Source of the DNA: Lycium barbarum
Taxonomy: Eukaryota > Streptophyta > Magnoliopsida > Solanales > Solanaceae
NCBI RefSeq assembly: GCF_019175385.1
Contig: NC_083340.1
Span: 13,218,336-13,282,335, forward strand
DNA length: 64,000 nt
Direction: 5' to 3'
The notes beneath the pieces were generated by a model that saw only the letters and a program-made list of their open reading frames with translations, was not told where the DNA came from and did not search any database. A program made the translations under genes and the position numbers. Positions within the stretch are counted from its first letter, which is position 1, and every line of letters begins with the position of its first letter. This document shows, piece by piece, positions 9,172 to 19,511 of the stretch.

Positions 9172-10419
9172 ATGAAAATTCCTGAAGGATATAAAATGCC
9201 TGAAGCATTTGGTTTAAAGTCTCGGGAAATGTATTCAATCAGATTACAAAGATCATTATATGGTTTAAAACAATCAGGGCGTATGTGGTATAATCGCCTA
9301 AGTGAGTACTTGATAAATGAAGGATATATAAATGATGCCATTTGTCCATGTGTTTTTATTAAGAAAACAAAATTAGGGTTCATTATACTTGCTGTTTATG
9401 TTGATGACATAAACCTCATTGGAACTCCAGAAGAGCTCCAAAAGGCGATTGAATATTTGAAGAAAGAATTTGAGATGAAAGATCTCGGAAAGACAAAACT
9501 CTGTCTTGGTCTGCAAATTGAACATTTCGCAAAAGGGATCTTTATACATCAATCTGCCTATACTGAGAAAGTTTTAAATCGGTTTTACATGGACAATGCG
9601 CATCCTTTAAGTACTCCTATGGTTGTTCGCTCACTTGAAGTGAGCAAAGATCCGTTCCGACCTCAGGAAGAAAACGAAGAGCTACTTGGTCCTGAAGTAC
9701 CATATCTTAGTGCAATAGGTGCACTTATGTATCTTGCTAATGCTACAAGACATGACATAGCATTTTCTGTTAATTTACTAGCAAGATATAGCTCTTCTCC
9801 TACACGGAGGCATTGGAACGGGATTAAGCATATATTGCGATATCTGAAGGGAACTAGCGATATGGGTCTGTTTTATACTAACAAAGGTAGTACAGATCTT
9901 GTTGGTTATGCAGATGCAGGTTATTTATCTGATCCACATAAAGCTCGATCTCAAACGGGCTATCTGTTTACATGCGGAGGTACTGCTATATCATGGCGAT
10001 CGACCAAGCAGTCCATTGTTGCTACTTCTTCAAATCATGCTGAGATAATCGCTATTCATAAAGCAAGTAGAGAATGTGTGTGGTTGAGATCAGTGATACA
10101 TTTCATCAGAGAAAGATGTGGCTTGAAGTGTGATACAAAAATACCCACAGTATTATATGAAGATAATGCTGCATGCATAGCTCAATTAAAAGGAGGTTTC
10201 ATAAAAGGAGATAGAACAAAACACATTTCACCAAAGTTATTTTTCACACATGATCTCCAGAAGAATGGTGATATTGATGTGCAACAAATCCGTTCAAGTG
10301 ACAATCCTGCAGATTTGTTCACTAAATCTTTGCCAACTTCAACTCTTGAGAAGATGATATTCAAGATTGGAATGCGAAGACTCCGACATCTGAATCTTGG
10401 TCTTCGTCAGGGGGAGTGA
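9172..10419 (+). CDS. Copia reverse transcriptase (C-terminal part) plus RNase H
   Basis: A 415-residue open frame encoding the second half of a Copia RT and its RNase H, enzymes that copy element RNA into DNA in virus-like particles. Seen: SLYGLKQSGRMWYNRL at 28-43, catalytic YVDD at 76-79, and the four RNase H acidic residues D248 (YADAGY), E291 (NHAEI), D331 (YEDNAA) and D381 (NPADLF). It ends about 200 bp before the 3' LTR. The ATG at 9172 is only the first Met; the coding frame continues upstream as D-E-I-Y, but deletions just before remove the conserved LDV(K/V)TAY region, so RT is incomplete. The open frame is striking because everything upstream is ruined. Two CTGAA-type hairpins lie inside it (9194-9210, 9629-9645). 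Very likely not active alone. Confidence 0.85.
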   Translation: MKIPEGYKMPEAFGLKSREMYSIRLQRSLYGLKQSGRMWYNRLSEYLINEGYINDAICPCVFIKKTKLGFIILAVYVDDINLIGTPEELQKAIEYLKKEFEMKDLGKTKLCLGLQIEHFAKGIFIHQSAYTEKVLNRFYMDNAHPLSTPMVVRSLEVSKDPFRPQEENEELLGPEVPYLSAIGALMYLANATRHDIAFSVNLLARYSSSPTRRHWNGIKHILRYLKGTSDMGLFYTNKGSTDLVGYADAGYLSDPHKARSQTGYLFTCGGTAISWRSTKQSIVATSSNHAEIIAIHKASRECVWLRSVIHFIRERCGLKCDTKIPTVLYEDNAACIAQLKGGFIKGDRTKHISPKLFFTHDLQKNGDIDVQQIRSSDNPADLFTKSLPTSTLEKMIFKIGMRRLRHLNLGLRQGE

Positions 10420-10604
10420 AATACGCGTTGTACTCTTTTTTCCTTAACCAAGTTTTGTCCCATTGGGTTTTCTTGGTAAGGTTTTTAATGAGACAGCTCT
10501 CAAAGCGTATTTCTAGATATGTGCACTCTTTTTCCTTCATTAGGACTTTTTCCCACAGGGTTTTTTTTAATAAGGTTTTAACGAGGTACATCATCTATTA
10601 ATGG

Positions 10605-10619
10605 ACATCCAAGGGGGAG
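10605..10619 (+). other. Polypurine tract of Copia element 1
   Basis: CATCCAAGGGGGAG directly abuts the TG of the 3' LTR, as expected for the plus-strand primer. Confidence 0.8.
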
Positions 10620-10834
10620 TGTTATAAATATCCCAAGTAGTGGATATCCATTAAGTTATAAATATCCCAAAATATCCCAAAATATCTCAAAATATCCCAT
10701 GTCCTGTTGCTCCTATAAATAGGATGCACAGATGCAATGTTGAAAGAGCAGAAGTAATATAATCTGATATCTCTCTACATATTCTCTCTATATATTTCTT
10801 CTGTGTATTTACTTCATAGTTTTATTTTATAATA
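10620..10834 (+). repeat. 3' LTR of Copia element 1
   Basis: Same 215-bp length and ends as the 5' LTR. Differences are A/G near LTR position 24 and C/T near position 158. Followed by AATTT, the target duplication. Confidence 0.93.
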
Positions 10835-11184
10835 AATTTAGTAAAATAAACCTCTAATAAATGCTTTATTAAAAGACGTATCAAGTCAACATGAATGAAA
10901 TAAAAAGAAATGGAAGGAGTATAAAGTAAGCCAGGGGCGGAGCCACCGTGCAATTTAGGGGTTTGGCAGTACCTAATATCTTTATCTTAAACCCTGTATT
11001 TGTGTTTAATAATCCATTATGTACAAATTATATATACAGAACCTAGTAAATGAAAAAATTATGGTTCTGAACCTATAAATTAAAAATCTAGACTCCGCCT
11101 AATATTATGTTGTAACTGATTAAAGTTTATATTATTAATAATGTAAAAAACCTTACATTGTTAATATATATGCGTCAAACTCTC
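10835..11184. other. Unassigned spacer
   Basis: A/T-rich. GGGGCGGAGCC near 10925 is common next to Solanaceae transposons, but no element ends could be set. Confidence 0.4.
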
Positions 11185-11390
11185 ATATGATTCTTTTTTT
11201 TGTTTTCCCCCCAGTATCCGATATCCGTATTAAGGCCAGGCTAAATTTTGATTCGCACCGGGAAGTCCCACATTGGGCGCAAAGCGCTCCCTAATAAAGG
11301 TGATTCCGTACCGAGGGGGACTCGAACCTGAAACATTTGGTTAAGGATGAAGGAGTACTTTCTACTCTACCACAATCCTTGTTGATTTTT
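11185..11390 (-). mobile_element. tRNA-derived SINE, minus strand
   Basis: On the minus strand the sequence carries GGTTCGAGTCC (plus 11318-11328), a perfect pol III B box, preceded by TGGTAGAGTAGA, an A-box-like motif, at about 11365. The 3' end reaches an A-rich tail near 11190. These are the hallmarks of a tRNA-derived SINE. It encodes no protein and depends on LINE enzymes. Confidence 0.7.
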
Positions 11391-11394
11391 TATT

Positions 11395-11456
11395 GATTTC
11401 CCAACCGGTATTCGGTAGCCGCATCGGAGCACGCTTTTATCAAGAATGTAATAATT
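11395..11456 (-). mobile_element. Truncated second copy of SINE 3' region
   Basis: CCGGTATTCGGTAGCCGCAT matches the 3' part of the adjacent SINE (CAGTATCCGATATCCGTAT) with substitutions, followed by CGGAGCACGCTTTTA versus AGGCCAGGCTAAA. Suggests two SINE insertions side by side. Confidence 0.5.
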
Positions 11457-11948
11457 TTACATTGTTAGTATTTATGCTTCAAAGTCAAGCTCTTATTTGC
11501 CATCTTTATTTTCTTTTTATTTTATTCTACTTTATTTAAAAACTCTTACATGATATATTAGATATATTATACTGTTGTTTGACATAAGATGACTTCATGA
11601 AGATTTTTTTTGTGAAGAAATATTAATACTAGTAAGTCTGATTTGTATTACGTACGTGCACATGATTCTTATACCATGCTCTGGCCCATGTTTTACGAAA
11701 ATATATTCCTCCTGGGCGTGCTATGTTTTTTTTTTTTTTTCTTTCTGCTGCGAACATATCATTTGAAAAGTGATTGAATGTGTCGCATGGTTAATTATTG
11801 TAATTAAGATTTACGAATATTTAACTAATTTATGTGCGTCATTTTGAAAGTATCTAGGCAAGTGGTGATCGTCAAGATTCTTTGGCTTTCTTGCTTGCTT
11901 CGTTGTACTCTGACAAATTAGAATAGAATAATACTTTCATAAGAGTAT
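11457..11948. other. Host spacer with paralogue at 55.8 kb
   Basis: 11845-11948 (GATTCTTTGGCTTTCTTGC and following) matches 55835-55940 in order and wording with scattered changes. No gene seen. Confidence 0.5.
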
Positions 11949-11950
11949 TA

Positions 11951-12289
11951 CTCCCTCCGTCCCATAATAAGTGTCATTTTAACAAAAAATAAGCATATTA
12001 AGAAACTAATTATGCAATGTGAAGTTTACCAAATTACCCCTATATAATAAAAATAAATTAGTTTTACCTTTTGATTAGAGCATGCAAAGGAAGTAAACCT
12101 TTTTACTATAGGAATCCAACAATATCAAGTTATTATGTTGCTTTTTCAATCATCATTTAGATGTTACTTTATTGTCTAAGGGTAGAATTGAAAAAAATTA
12201 GTCAATTTATGTTTTGGTTTCCTAAGGTGACATTTATTATGGAACAAAAAAATTTGGCTAAGATCACACTTATTATGGGACGGAGGAAG
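11951..12289. mobile_element. Stowaway-type MITE
   Basis: Left end CTCCCTCCGTCCCATAATAA and right end TTATGGGACGGAGGAAG are inverted repeats, with TA at the left flank. This is the classical mariner-derived Stowaway terminus. The paralogous tract near 55930 lacks it, which acts as an empty site. Confidence 0.85.
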
Positions 12290-13220
12290 TTTGTTTTTTC
12301 TTGATTCCTTTTTTCTTTCCTTTTCTATTTTTCTTGTTTTATTTTTTCTACTTTGGTGTTCTCTGACAAATTTAGTTTTCTTGACAAATATGTTACTCTT
12401 TTAAATAATCTTCATAATCCAACTTACTGTAAATATGAAATTGATCTTCAACCTGATCTGCAGTATTATCTTTCAATAAATTAAATAATTTGTCATTGAT
12501 TCCTTTATCAATGTCAGTCACTATTGTTAGCTCAAAATAATGACAAGCAAAATGGAATCAAGATCACGTAATCTTACCTATCCACCTAACTGGCAACTGC
12601 CAATAGACGACGTTTTTCTTCTCTAATTTAATGTTCCACCAACCTTTTAAAACTCTCAAAAGATCAGAAAAAACAATGGCGATTTAAAAAGTGTGCCAGT
12701 TGAATAAGACGGATCTCATTTACCATTTTAGGTTTCTAAAATATCTTGAGTTAAGTGAGGAGGAAAAACTTACTCGAATTAGACAAAATGCACGCACGTG
12801 TTCCAACTTCAAAGATACCAATGAGAAAAAAAAAAGTTAGGAATTCTCGGAAAGTGAAACAATATAGAATCTATAAATAATACAGTACATGTTATTATCC
12901 CATGTGAAGATTGATAGTTAAATCAGGTCCCTTTTGCCATAAATGGCCCTACTGTTTTTAAGTCTCTATTAAACCACATGTCAGCCTTGCTGCTGCAGTC
13001 TTTTTACTCAAGCTTAAGTTATATTTCCCATTATTATATTTTATATAATCAGGTGACTAATTAAGTTGTCTCTTGACTTGTAAAAACAAAAAGACAATTT
13101 ACATCAGATACAGGAGATTTAAGCAAACCAAAATAAAAAAATAAAAAAAAGGAAAGAAAAGAAGAAGAAGAAAGAAGAAAAGATGCAGGTGGAAAAAAAT
13201 GCTTATAATTGATCTTGCAA
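12290..13220. other. Host spacer with paralogue at 44.7-45.1 kb
   Basis: 12440-12915 aligns by eye with 44695-45065: shared blocks include TCTTTCAATAAAT, ATCAATGTCAG, CCACCTAACTG, CAATATAGAAT and TTATCCCATGTGAAG in the same order. No ORF is shared, so this is probably duplicated non-coding DNA. Confidence 0.6.
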
Positions 13221-13740
13221 GGATATTTCATCTAAACACTTAAATTAAATCTTGTTGCAATTGAACACCTCACCTCCTAATAAAGTGGTCCAGTGAGGCA
13301 ATTTCCATCAAACTTTGGAAAAACTTTTGTTCGGGTTTTCATTCGTCTATTAGCAGGTAGTTATGCAATTGAACACCTCACCTCCTAATAAAGTGGTCCA
13401 GTGAGACAATTTCCATTCAAATTTTAGAAAAACTTTTGTGCGTGTTTTCATTTGTCGATCTATTAGTAGGTAGTTAAGTTAACCATATAAAATATGTCAT
13501 CTCCTTCAATTATGCGCATCAACCTTAAGGAGAAAATGCCTAGGTTTTGTAGCTTATTGAGACAAGTGTGTATAATTAAAGGAGATATTTTATATGGTTA
13601 ACTTAGCTACCTAATAAACGAATGAGAACGCGCAAAAAATAATTCAAAATTTGAACCGAAAGTATCTAATTGAACACTTTATTAGAAGTTGAGGAGTTCA
13701 TTTGAAACAAAATTAGTTCAAATGTCTAAATTGAATATCC
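13221..13740. mobile_element. Foldback MITE with internal tandem duplication
   Basis: Ends GGATATT and AATATCC. Long imperfect terminal repeats of about 65 bp share CTAATAAAGTG. An inner inverted repeat pairs TTAACCATATAAAATATG (about 13470) with its complement near 13590. The left arm carries a roughly 110-bp direct duplication (copies starting about 13256 and 13363). No ORF. No clear target duplication. Confidence 0.6.
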
Positions 13741-14224
13741 TACTGAGTTTAAGAGGTTGGCTATGTATTGAGCCATATATTAAGCTTGCCAAAACGAACT
13801 TCAAGATGGCACATGTTCATCAATTTCCATTAGTCAATCTTTCGTTTGAACCAAGACTTATCTTCAGAAGCTAAGCCAAAGAGCGGGATGTTATATCCAA
13901 TTAACAACACCTATATATTTTCAAAGTCTTTCTCGTGATGTCATCCTAAGCCATGTGAGTTTCACATAATACACAATGCCATGCTTTCCAAATGGAAATA
14001 AAAATAGACCCACATCAGCATTTTCTGGTTTCTGAGACCTATTTCACGTTCATACAATATTTACTTAAAACAAAGGTACGTTAGACTAGCGTTTCAAAAA
14101 GATGATTCCTAAAGCATGATAACAAATTTCTTCTAATAACTCTCAGAATCTTTAAAGCACGAAACTCGTCCAAATTCTCAAATATAATGTTTATTCAGCA
14201 CTACGACAGTGATTTACCATGACA
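13741..14224. other. Unassigned spacer
   Basis: A/T-rich, no supported feature. Confidence 0.4.
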
Positions 14225-14232
14225 TCTATTAT

Positions 14233-14716
14233 GGAGTTCTTTGTATTTTGCACCTCTAATGTATGTTCTCTTTTTTAATTTGCACCCTATGCTATAACTT
14301 TTAATGATTTGCACCCTAGTCCCTTGCAAAACTATAATACTACTCCTTTTATAATATTTTCAAGAGGACAAAATAGGCAAAAACATAAATAAAAGAAACA
14401 GAACAGCATACTATGGCGTAAACAAAATTTGAACTTAATAATATAACTAATCTACCTCAAAGATGTATTGTTGGATCTATTTCTCTGCACTTATGTAACA
14501 AAAAGAAGAAAACAAAGGTAGCGAACATCCTTTAAGCTTAAAGCTCAATTAAACTTTGCATCTTCCTAGTCGTTGTACTTAGGAGTACTGCATCTAATTA
14601 AACTTGTATTTTCGGACTTCAAAAATAATACTGAAAATGTATGTTGTTAGAATTTACCGACAGGGTGCAAACTAAAAAAGATGACATACATTAGGGGTGC
14701 AAAACCCAAAGAACCC
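14233..14716. mobile_element. MITE with about 55-bp terminal repeats (hAT or Mutator-like)
   Basis: Left end GGAGTTCTTTGTATTTTGCACC and right end (minus strand) GGGTTCTTTGGGTTTTGCACC are inverted repeats continuing through TAATGTATGT. Flanks carry TCTATTAT on both sides (14225-14232 and 14717-14724), an 8-bp duplication, or 8 of 9 bp if counted as a Mutator duplication. Confidence 0.7.
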
Positions 14717-14724
14717 TCTATTAT

Positions 14725-15079
14725 ACAAAATAAATCCTTGATATTTCTAGCAATTGTAATATAAGATTATGTTTTCTACTCAGAGAACGCGACGAGTAGT
14801 TAACTTCAAAAACTTAAATACACACTTAAAACAAACAATTGTCTTATGCATAACTTAGCCTTCAACTTATAGATGATCCTATAGTCAAACTTTCTACATA
14901 TATTCGGTTCTAATAGCATAATTCATATGAATGACAATTTTATTTTCACAAGAATGAACACAATATTTTCCAGAAGCACTCCAAAACTACTAGTAGAAGT
15001 TATAACCGTTCCTTTTTAAACAACTCTAGATCTTAGCTATAATTTTAACATGAAGATTCATTTTTGACTTTGTTTGTTT
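14725..15079. other. Unassigned spacer
   Basis: A/T-rich up to the target site of the Athila element; nothing recognised. Confidence 0.4.
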
Positions 15080-15084
15080 GATAT

Positions 15085-16473
15085 TGTTGCTTCCAAACGC
15101 ACACGCAAGTATACGCGGTCGTACAAGTAATATAGACTGTTAAGTCCAGATATCGATCCCACGGAGACTTAGATTCTACTGTTAAACCAATTCAAATTCG
15201 AATAAAACTATTCAAGAAAGTGAAAATCAACATGTTTGTTGTACGAAACTAAAACTGAAAAGTAAACAATTTGTGATGAGTGTTTTTGTGACTGAGAATA
15301 TTTCAACAAAGGTTGTAAGGTTTATCAGATGAGAGAGAGTTCCAGGGTCATGGCTTTCGACAATTCAATTGATCTTCTAACAATTCTACCTATCTTACTT
15401 CCTGGGTTACTAGTTGATGGGTTAATTATAACTTTATGAGTATCTTCCGAGTTGCTCAAAAGCCTATAGATGCTACTATAACGCCTATATCCCTATGTTC
15501 GTCAGAGGTAACAAGAACGCATTTACTTCTCCATATTCAACTAAGCAAGGCTAAAGCGTATATTCCTATCCTCATTAGCGAAATGATTATACCGAACAAG
15601 CCCTATTTATTCTTATTACGCATGCAAATTCCCTATCCCTAGTTCAATTTACACGTCACAGATAGTGTTCAACTATTAGCAAGATAATCAAACAATTAAG
15701 ACCAAGAATAAATAAATAGCCCAAAATATCGAAAATCAATAGATAATAATTGTCATCAAACCAACTTTCAAGTCTTATACCACAACCCTAGAATTAAGAA
15801 GTTTAGCTACTCATGATTCTCAATGAACAAGAAGAATTCATGAATAATCTAGGGTTGAAAAAGATGAAAAATAAAATAAACGTAGAAAGAAGGTAATATG
15901 ACGGCTTACAAGTCTTGGAATAATCCCAGCACGTCATTAATAATGAACAAAATATCTATTTATAGTTTAGGGTTGTTAACCAAATAAAAGGGTCCTAATC
16001 CTACTTAAAATCGGACAAAATTGGGCATTCCCACGTTGGCCACGCGTCGCGGGTCCAACGCGGGGTCTTCAGTGATTTTGGCCGCTATTTGTGCTGAGCA
16101 TGTTACGAGGGCGTGACATCTAATTGAGAAGTTCCTGCAGCTTGATTCTTCCGTTATGAGCACGCGATGCGGGTCTGGCACCTGAGTGTCACCTCGTGTT
16201 ACATGCGCGACGGGGGTGTGGCACATTTGTGCTTGATTCTTCCAGAAATTCACCTAAGTGTCGCAAGCTTCTCTCGTTCACTCGTGTACACAAGGTCACC
16301 TCCAGAATCAACCAAAACTGCTCGGTTTCCCGTCGTTTGTCTTCATCATACCTAGACACATGAAATATAGCGACATAAGCTCAAATACGACGATTTCATC
16401 ATATATTAGGCAATAAAAGTCTCAAAAATGTGATGTAAAATGACACGAAACATGATATTTGAGTCAAATATCA
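15085..16473 (-). repeat. 3' LTR of Athila element
   Basis: Complete 1389-bp LTR. On the minus strand it starts TGATATTTGACTC at 16473 and ends AAGCAACA at 15085. It contains the GC-rich hairpin CGTTGG...CCAACG at 16034-16060. Confidence 0.88.
16034..16060. repeat. GC-rich hairpin in Athila LTR
   Basis: CGTTGG at 16034-16039 pairs with CCAACG at 16055-16060, around CGCGTCGCG. The same design appears at 25.48 kb in the other LTR copy and three times at 20330-20483. Confidence 0.75.
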
Positions 16474-16484
16474 CCACCCCCCAC
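16474..16484 (-). other. Polypurine tract of Athila element
   Basis: On the minus strand AAGTGGGGGGTGG directly precedes the TG of the 3' LTR. Confidence 0.75.
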
Positions 16485-18232
16485 TTAGAATTTGCTCGCC
16501 CTCGAGCAATCACGAACCAACATCAGACTGCATTTCTCATTTAACTCATTCAAACAGGTCTGCAACGGGATTCGGCTAGTATGACTATCTCAAAGGAAAG
16601 AATTCAACACCAAAACAATTAGCCAAGTTACGAAAGCCATGCCAAAGATTTAACACCTCATTTTCAAAGCCAACGACCATTTTCCTGAAAACACGTCACT
16701 TTTAAAAACAATTAACCCAATGACACCACTTTAAAGCATGTAAACATTCTTATGACCAAGAAATCAACACTTCACCACTCTATTGCTAATTATGTGCCCT
16801 TACCAAAAGAAAGTAGTCCATATCTCTCGAGAATTACATATGCTTAAATCCATGGACATAATATCGATAATTACGCTCACTCTCACAAAGAATATCACAC
16901 GCAAAGCTCGACGTACCATAGGCTTTCCCGTAGTGTAACCACTTCACTAATACAAGTAAGACGAACCTAGAATCAAGTAGGACTTCGAGGGTTGTAATGT
17001 AGGCTAAGGGACGAGTAAGAATTATTTGGATAATAGTGACTAACCTCCCTAAGCACTTTAATACATATACTTCTATCATTCTTGCACAATTTCTTCATTA
17101 GCCCTTATTCAACACCAACTAACCTTTAAATTTCTCCCAATTCACCCATTTTTCGTTGTTTAAGCACCACTCTTTTAAAGGTCACACAAGTTAGAAGGGA
17201 AACATTTTCGCTACATTTTTTTTTCAGATTTCTTTTTTTTGTTTTCAATTCCCAACTAACAAGTGAATTAGTTCTTTTCATTCAGTGCTCCCATAGTCAT
17301 CTTAGATTACAATTAACAACAACTTCCCTTTTTTCATTCACATCCCAACTCTCATTATATATGTCAATGATTAAAGTGCTTATAGAGTATTTGGATCAAA
17401 AATCGAGTTTTATAGAACGAAGGGGTAAAGTCTAATTAACTGCTATCAAAGAGAAGGCTAAAGGATCAAAAGGGTTAACTAGGGTTCTATTTACAAGTTG
17501 GCAGGATAAACATTTTAGGCTTTTTGGTGACTAATCAAAGAAACGCCTCTATCATTTTCTAGGCTTAATCGAACTTCATTTCGCTTCGTGAACACATTAG
17601 GCAAGTTCTAGACGTCAATACCAAACATGGATCAAAGTGCAAAACCTTACACACACATGACACACAATCAACGCAAGAGGGATCCGGTTGTCCCTCGAAT
17701 CAAATAACAACAAGAATCAACAATGCCAAGTGGGTCATAACGAGTCAAACACAAAACCATTTGCAGGTGTTTTCAAGAGAACTGATAAGAATTCAATCCA
17801 TGCTTTTACAAAAACAAATTTTTAGATCGCTCATATGCCAAAACTTCACCTAACCCGTGCACCTAGCATTTGAATACCCCTATCCTAAGGACTAATTTTC
17901 CCTCAAGCAGGTTGTCATCTACCCGTCATCAGGAAAAGCCCTTTCTATGACTAAGAAGTAAAAACTAAAAGAAAATAGAAATCCTAATGGATGATTCATG
18001 CCACTACTAAGGGCCTACTCTAAAAACAAAATCTTTTTTTTTTCAAGTAATCCTAACCTAAAAAGACAGACTGAATTGAAGCTAGATCCTTAAAAAAAAT
18101 CCTAAGGCATAAGCATCCTCTATCTCGAGACGTACTCTCACCCCACACTTGCTTTCATGCACTGCTCTCAATACATATGAAAAGATAAAAACAAAAGTAA
18201 GGCGAGAGATACTCCCTGAGGCCCACTAGGGT
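16485..18232 (-). other. Long non-coding 3' region of Athila element
   Basis: About 1.75 kb with no open frame beyond chance length. Large untranslated 3' regions are usual in Athila elements. Nothing else recognised. Confidence 0.6.
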
Positions 18233-19511
18233 CTAGTCATCCTCATCAGAATCAGCAGCCTTGCCATCCTCAGGCTCGGCTTCCATCGCAACATAATCTT
18301 CATTCTCGTCCCCCATCTGGGACTTTACCTCCTCACCCGCGGCTGTATCAGCCTCATTCAAGTCCGTTGAGTTCACATCCTCATCAGCAGCTAATGCGGC
18401 CTCTTCTCCCATAAGAGATCGGGTATACGGGGTGTGCGGGACTGCAACAAACACACTGGACAGATTGACGTCGAAGTGCTCAGTGGTCACTGTCATCCTT
18501 CTGTAAAGTTGGGCCAACACTGTGGATTGGGCTGCCCTCTCCTCGGCGGGGTTGAGCTGCTGCTTCCTGCTCAACTCTGGTACCTTGATATTTCAAATAT
18601 CAAGGGCATCCTTAGGAGGTGATAACACTCTATCAGACGGCTGTGCTAATCTGTCATTCAAGTTCATCAAGTAAGCCGTGAGAGTGTTACCGAAACTCAA
18701 CTTTGGCGGGGTGTGTAATTGATCATTCTGCATCTCCTCCATCATCAAATACTTTATGTTAACGGGCTGTCCCATCATAAGGAAGTATACAATGTAAACC
18801 CGTTATTTTTGCACCTCAGAATAGTGCTCCAATGGCCAGATTAGGTAATTCAACAAACGCAGCCATACCCTTGCCTCCTGATTGAAATTACTCATCTTCA
18901 TGTACTTGTGCTTACGATATTTTCCCGCATAACGGGCCCATGAGGCTCTGGAATCCATACCACACAAGGTTTCCCGAATGGCCTTGTAATCAGGCTGGTA
19001 AATAAAGTCCAACAACGGTTCAGTAGGATGATTAGGGACGCCCAAATGTGCACATAAGAGGGATGGAAAGATGGGTATATCCCCTCCCCTACAATAGATA
19101 GTCGGCTCCCATTTGCCATGTCGGGTGAACGTGATATTGGCATAGAGCTCGAGGCAAGATCGACGTTAACTGGCCCCGGTGTCTTAAAGATGGACACCCA
19201 TCTCATGTCTACAAGCCGATTGTACACATTCCTGAAGCGGCGCTGCAATAGGGTGCCATTGATGGCACGCTCATGGATGTACCCTATTGCGGGGTGAATG
19301 TGTCGTATCAATCCTCCCTGGATACACGGACATCTGGCCTGGGTCTGGACGATGGAGCACGAGGGATAGGGATGGTTGGTTGCTTACCCATCGATAGCGA
19401 TTTTATTGTCTTTTTAGCTTTGGGGGGGGAGGAGGGGTTGGCTCTCCCCCGTTTTGTGCCTTGAAAGGTGGAAGTGGCAGCCGATTTTCCCTTACCTTTG
19501 GTGTTAACCAT
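18233..19511 (-). pseudogene. Athila 3' ORF (plant-transposon-protein-like), broken
   Basis: Minus-strand reading starts at MVNTKGKGKS (ATG at 19511), a basic, Pro/Ser-rich head, then passes through at least two frame changes. Recognisable parts are RRFRNVYNRLVDMRW and FKTPGPVNVDLASS (about 19140-19250), GVPNHPTEPLLD and YKAIRETLCG (about 18960-19045), WLRLLNYLIWPLEHYSEV (about 18810-18860), and a very acidic tail ending AADSDEDD at 18233. This protein lies where some Athila elements carry their third ORF; its function is not established. The acidic end has no membrane segment, so I see no evidence for an envelope protein here. Confidence 0.6.

Larger units (their letters stand above)
5684..10834 (+). 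mobile_element. Ty1/Copia LTR retrotransposon, recently inserted, internally degenerate
   Basis: Two 215-bp LTRs (5684-5898, 10620-10834) flanked by the 5-bp duplication AATTT (5679-5683 and 10835-10839). The LTRs differ at only two sites (positions 24 and about 158 of the LTR). A polypurine tract AAGGGGGAG lies immediately before the 3' LTR. Traces of Copia integrase and early RT can be recognised between 7940 and 9171, but with stops and deletions throughout. Only RT C-terminal plus RNase H remains open. Order IN-RT-RH identifies Copia. The body between the LTRs is rich in short sense-strand hairpins. Known: identical LTRs at insertion. Inferred: a recent transposition, probably with proteins supplied in trans. 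Confidence 0.93.

Noticed and set aside
11280..11390. Functional tRNA gene on minus strand
   Set aside because: Has A- and B-box-like motifs but no foldable cloverleaf; fits a SINE head.
18233..18574. Acidic 113-codon minus-strand frame as a host gene
   Set aside because: It lies inside the Athila element and continues the 3' ORF after a frame change.
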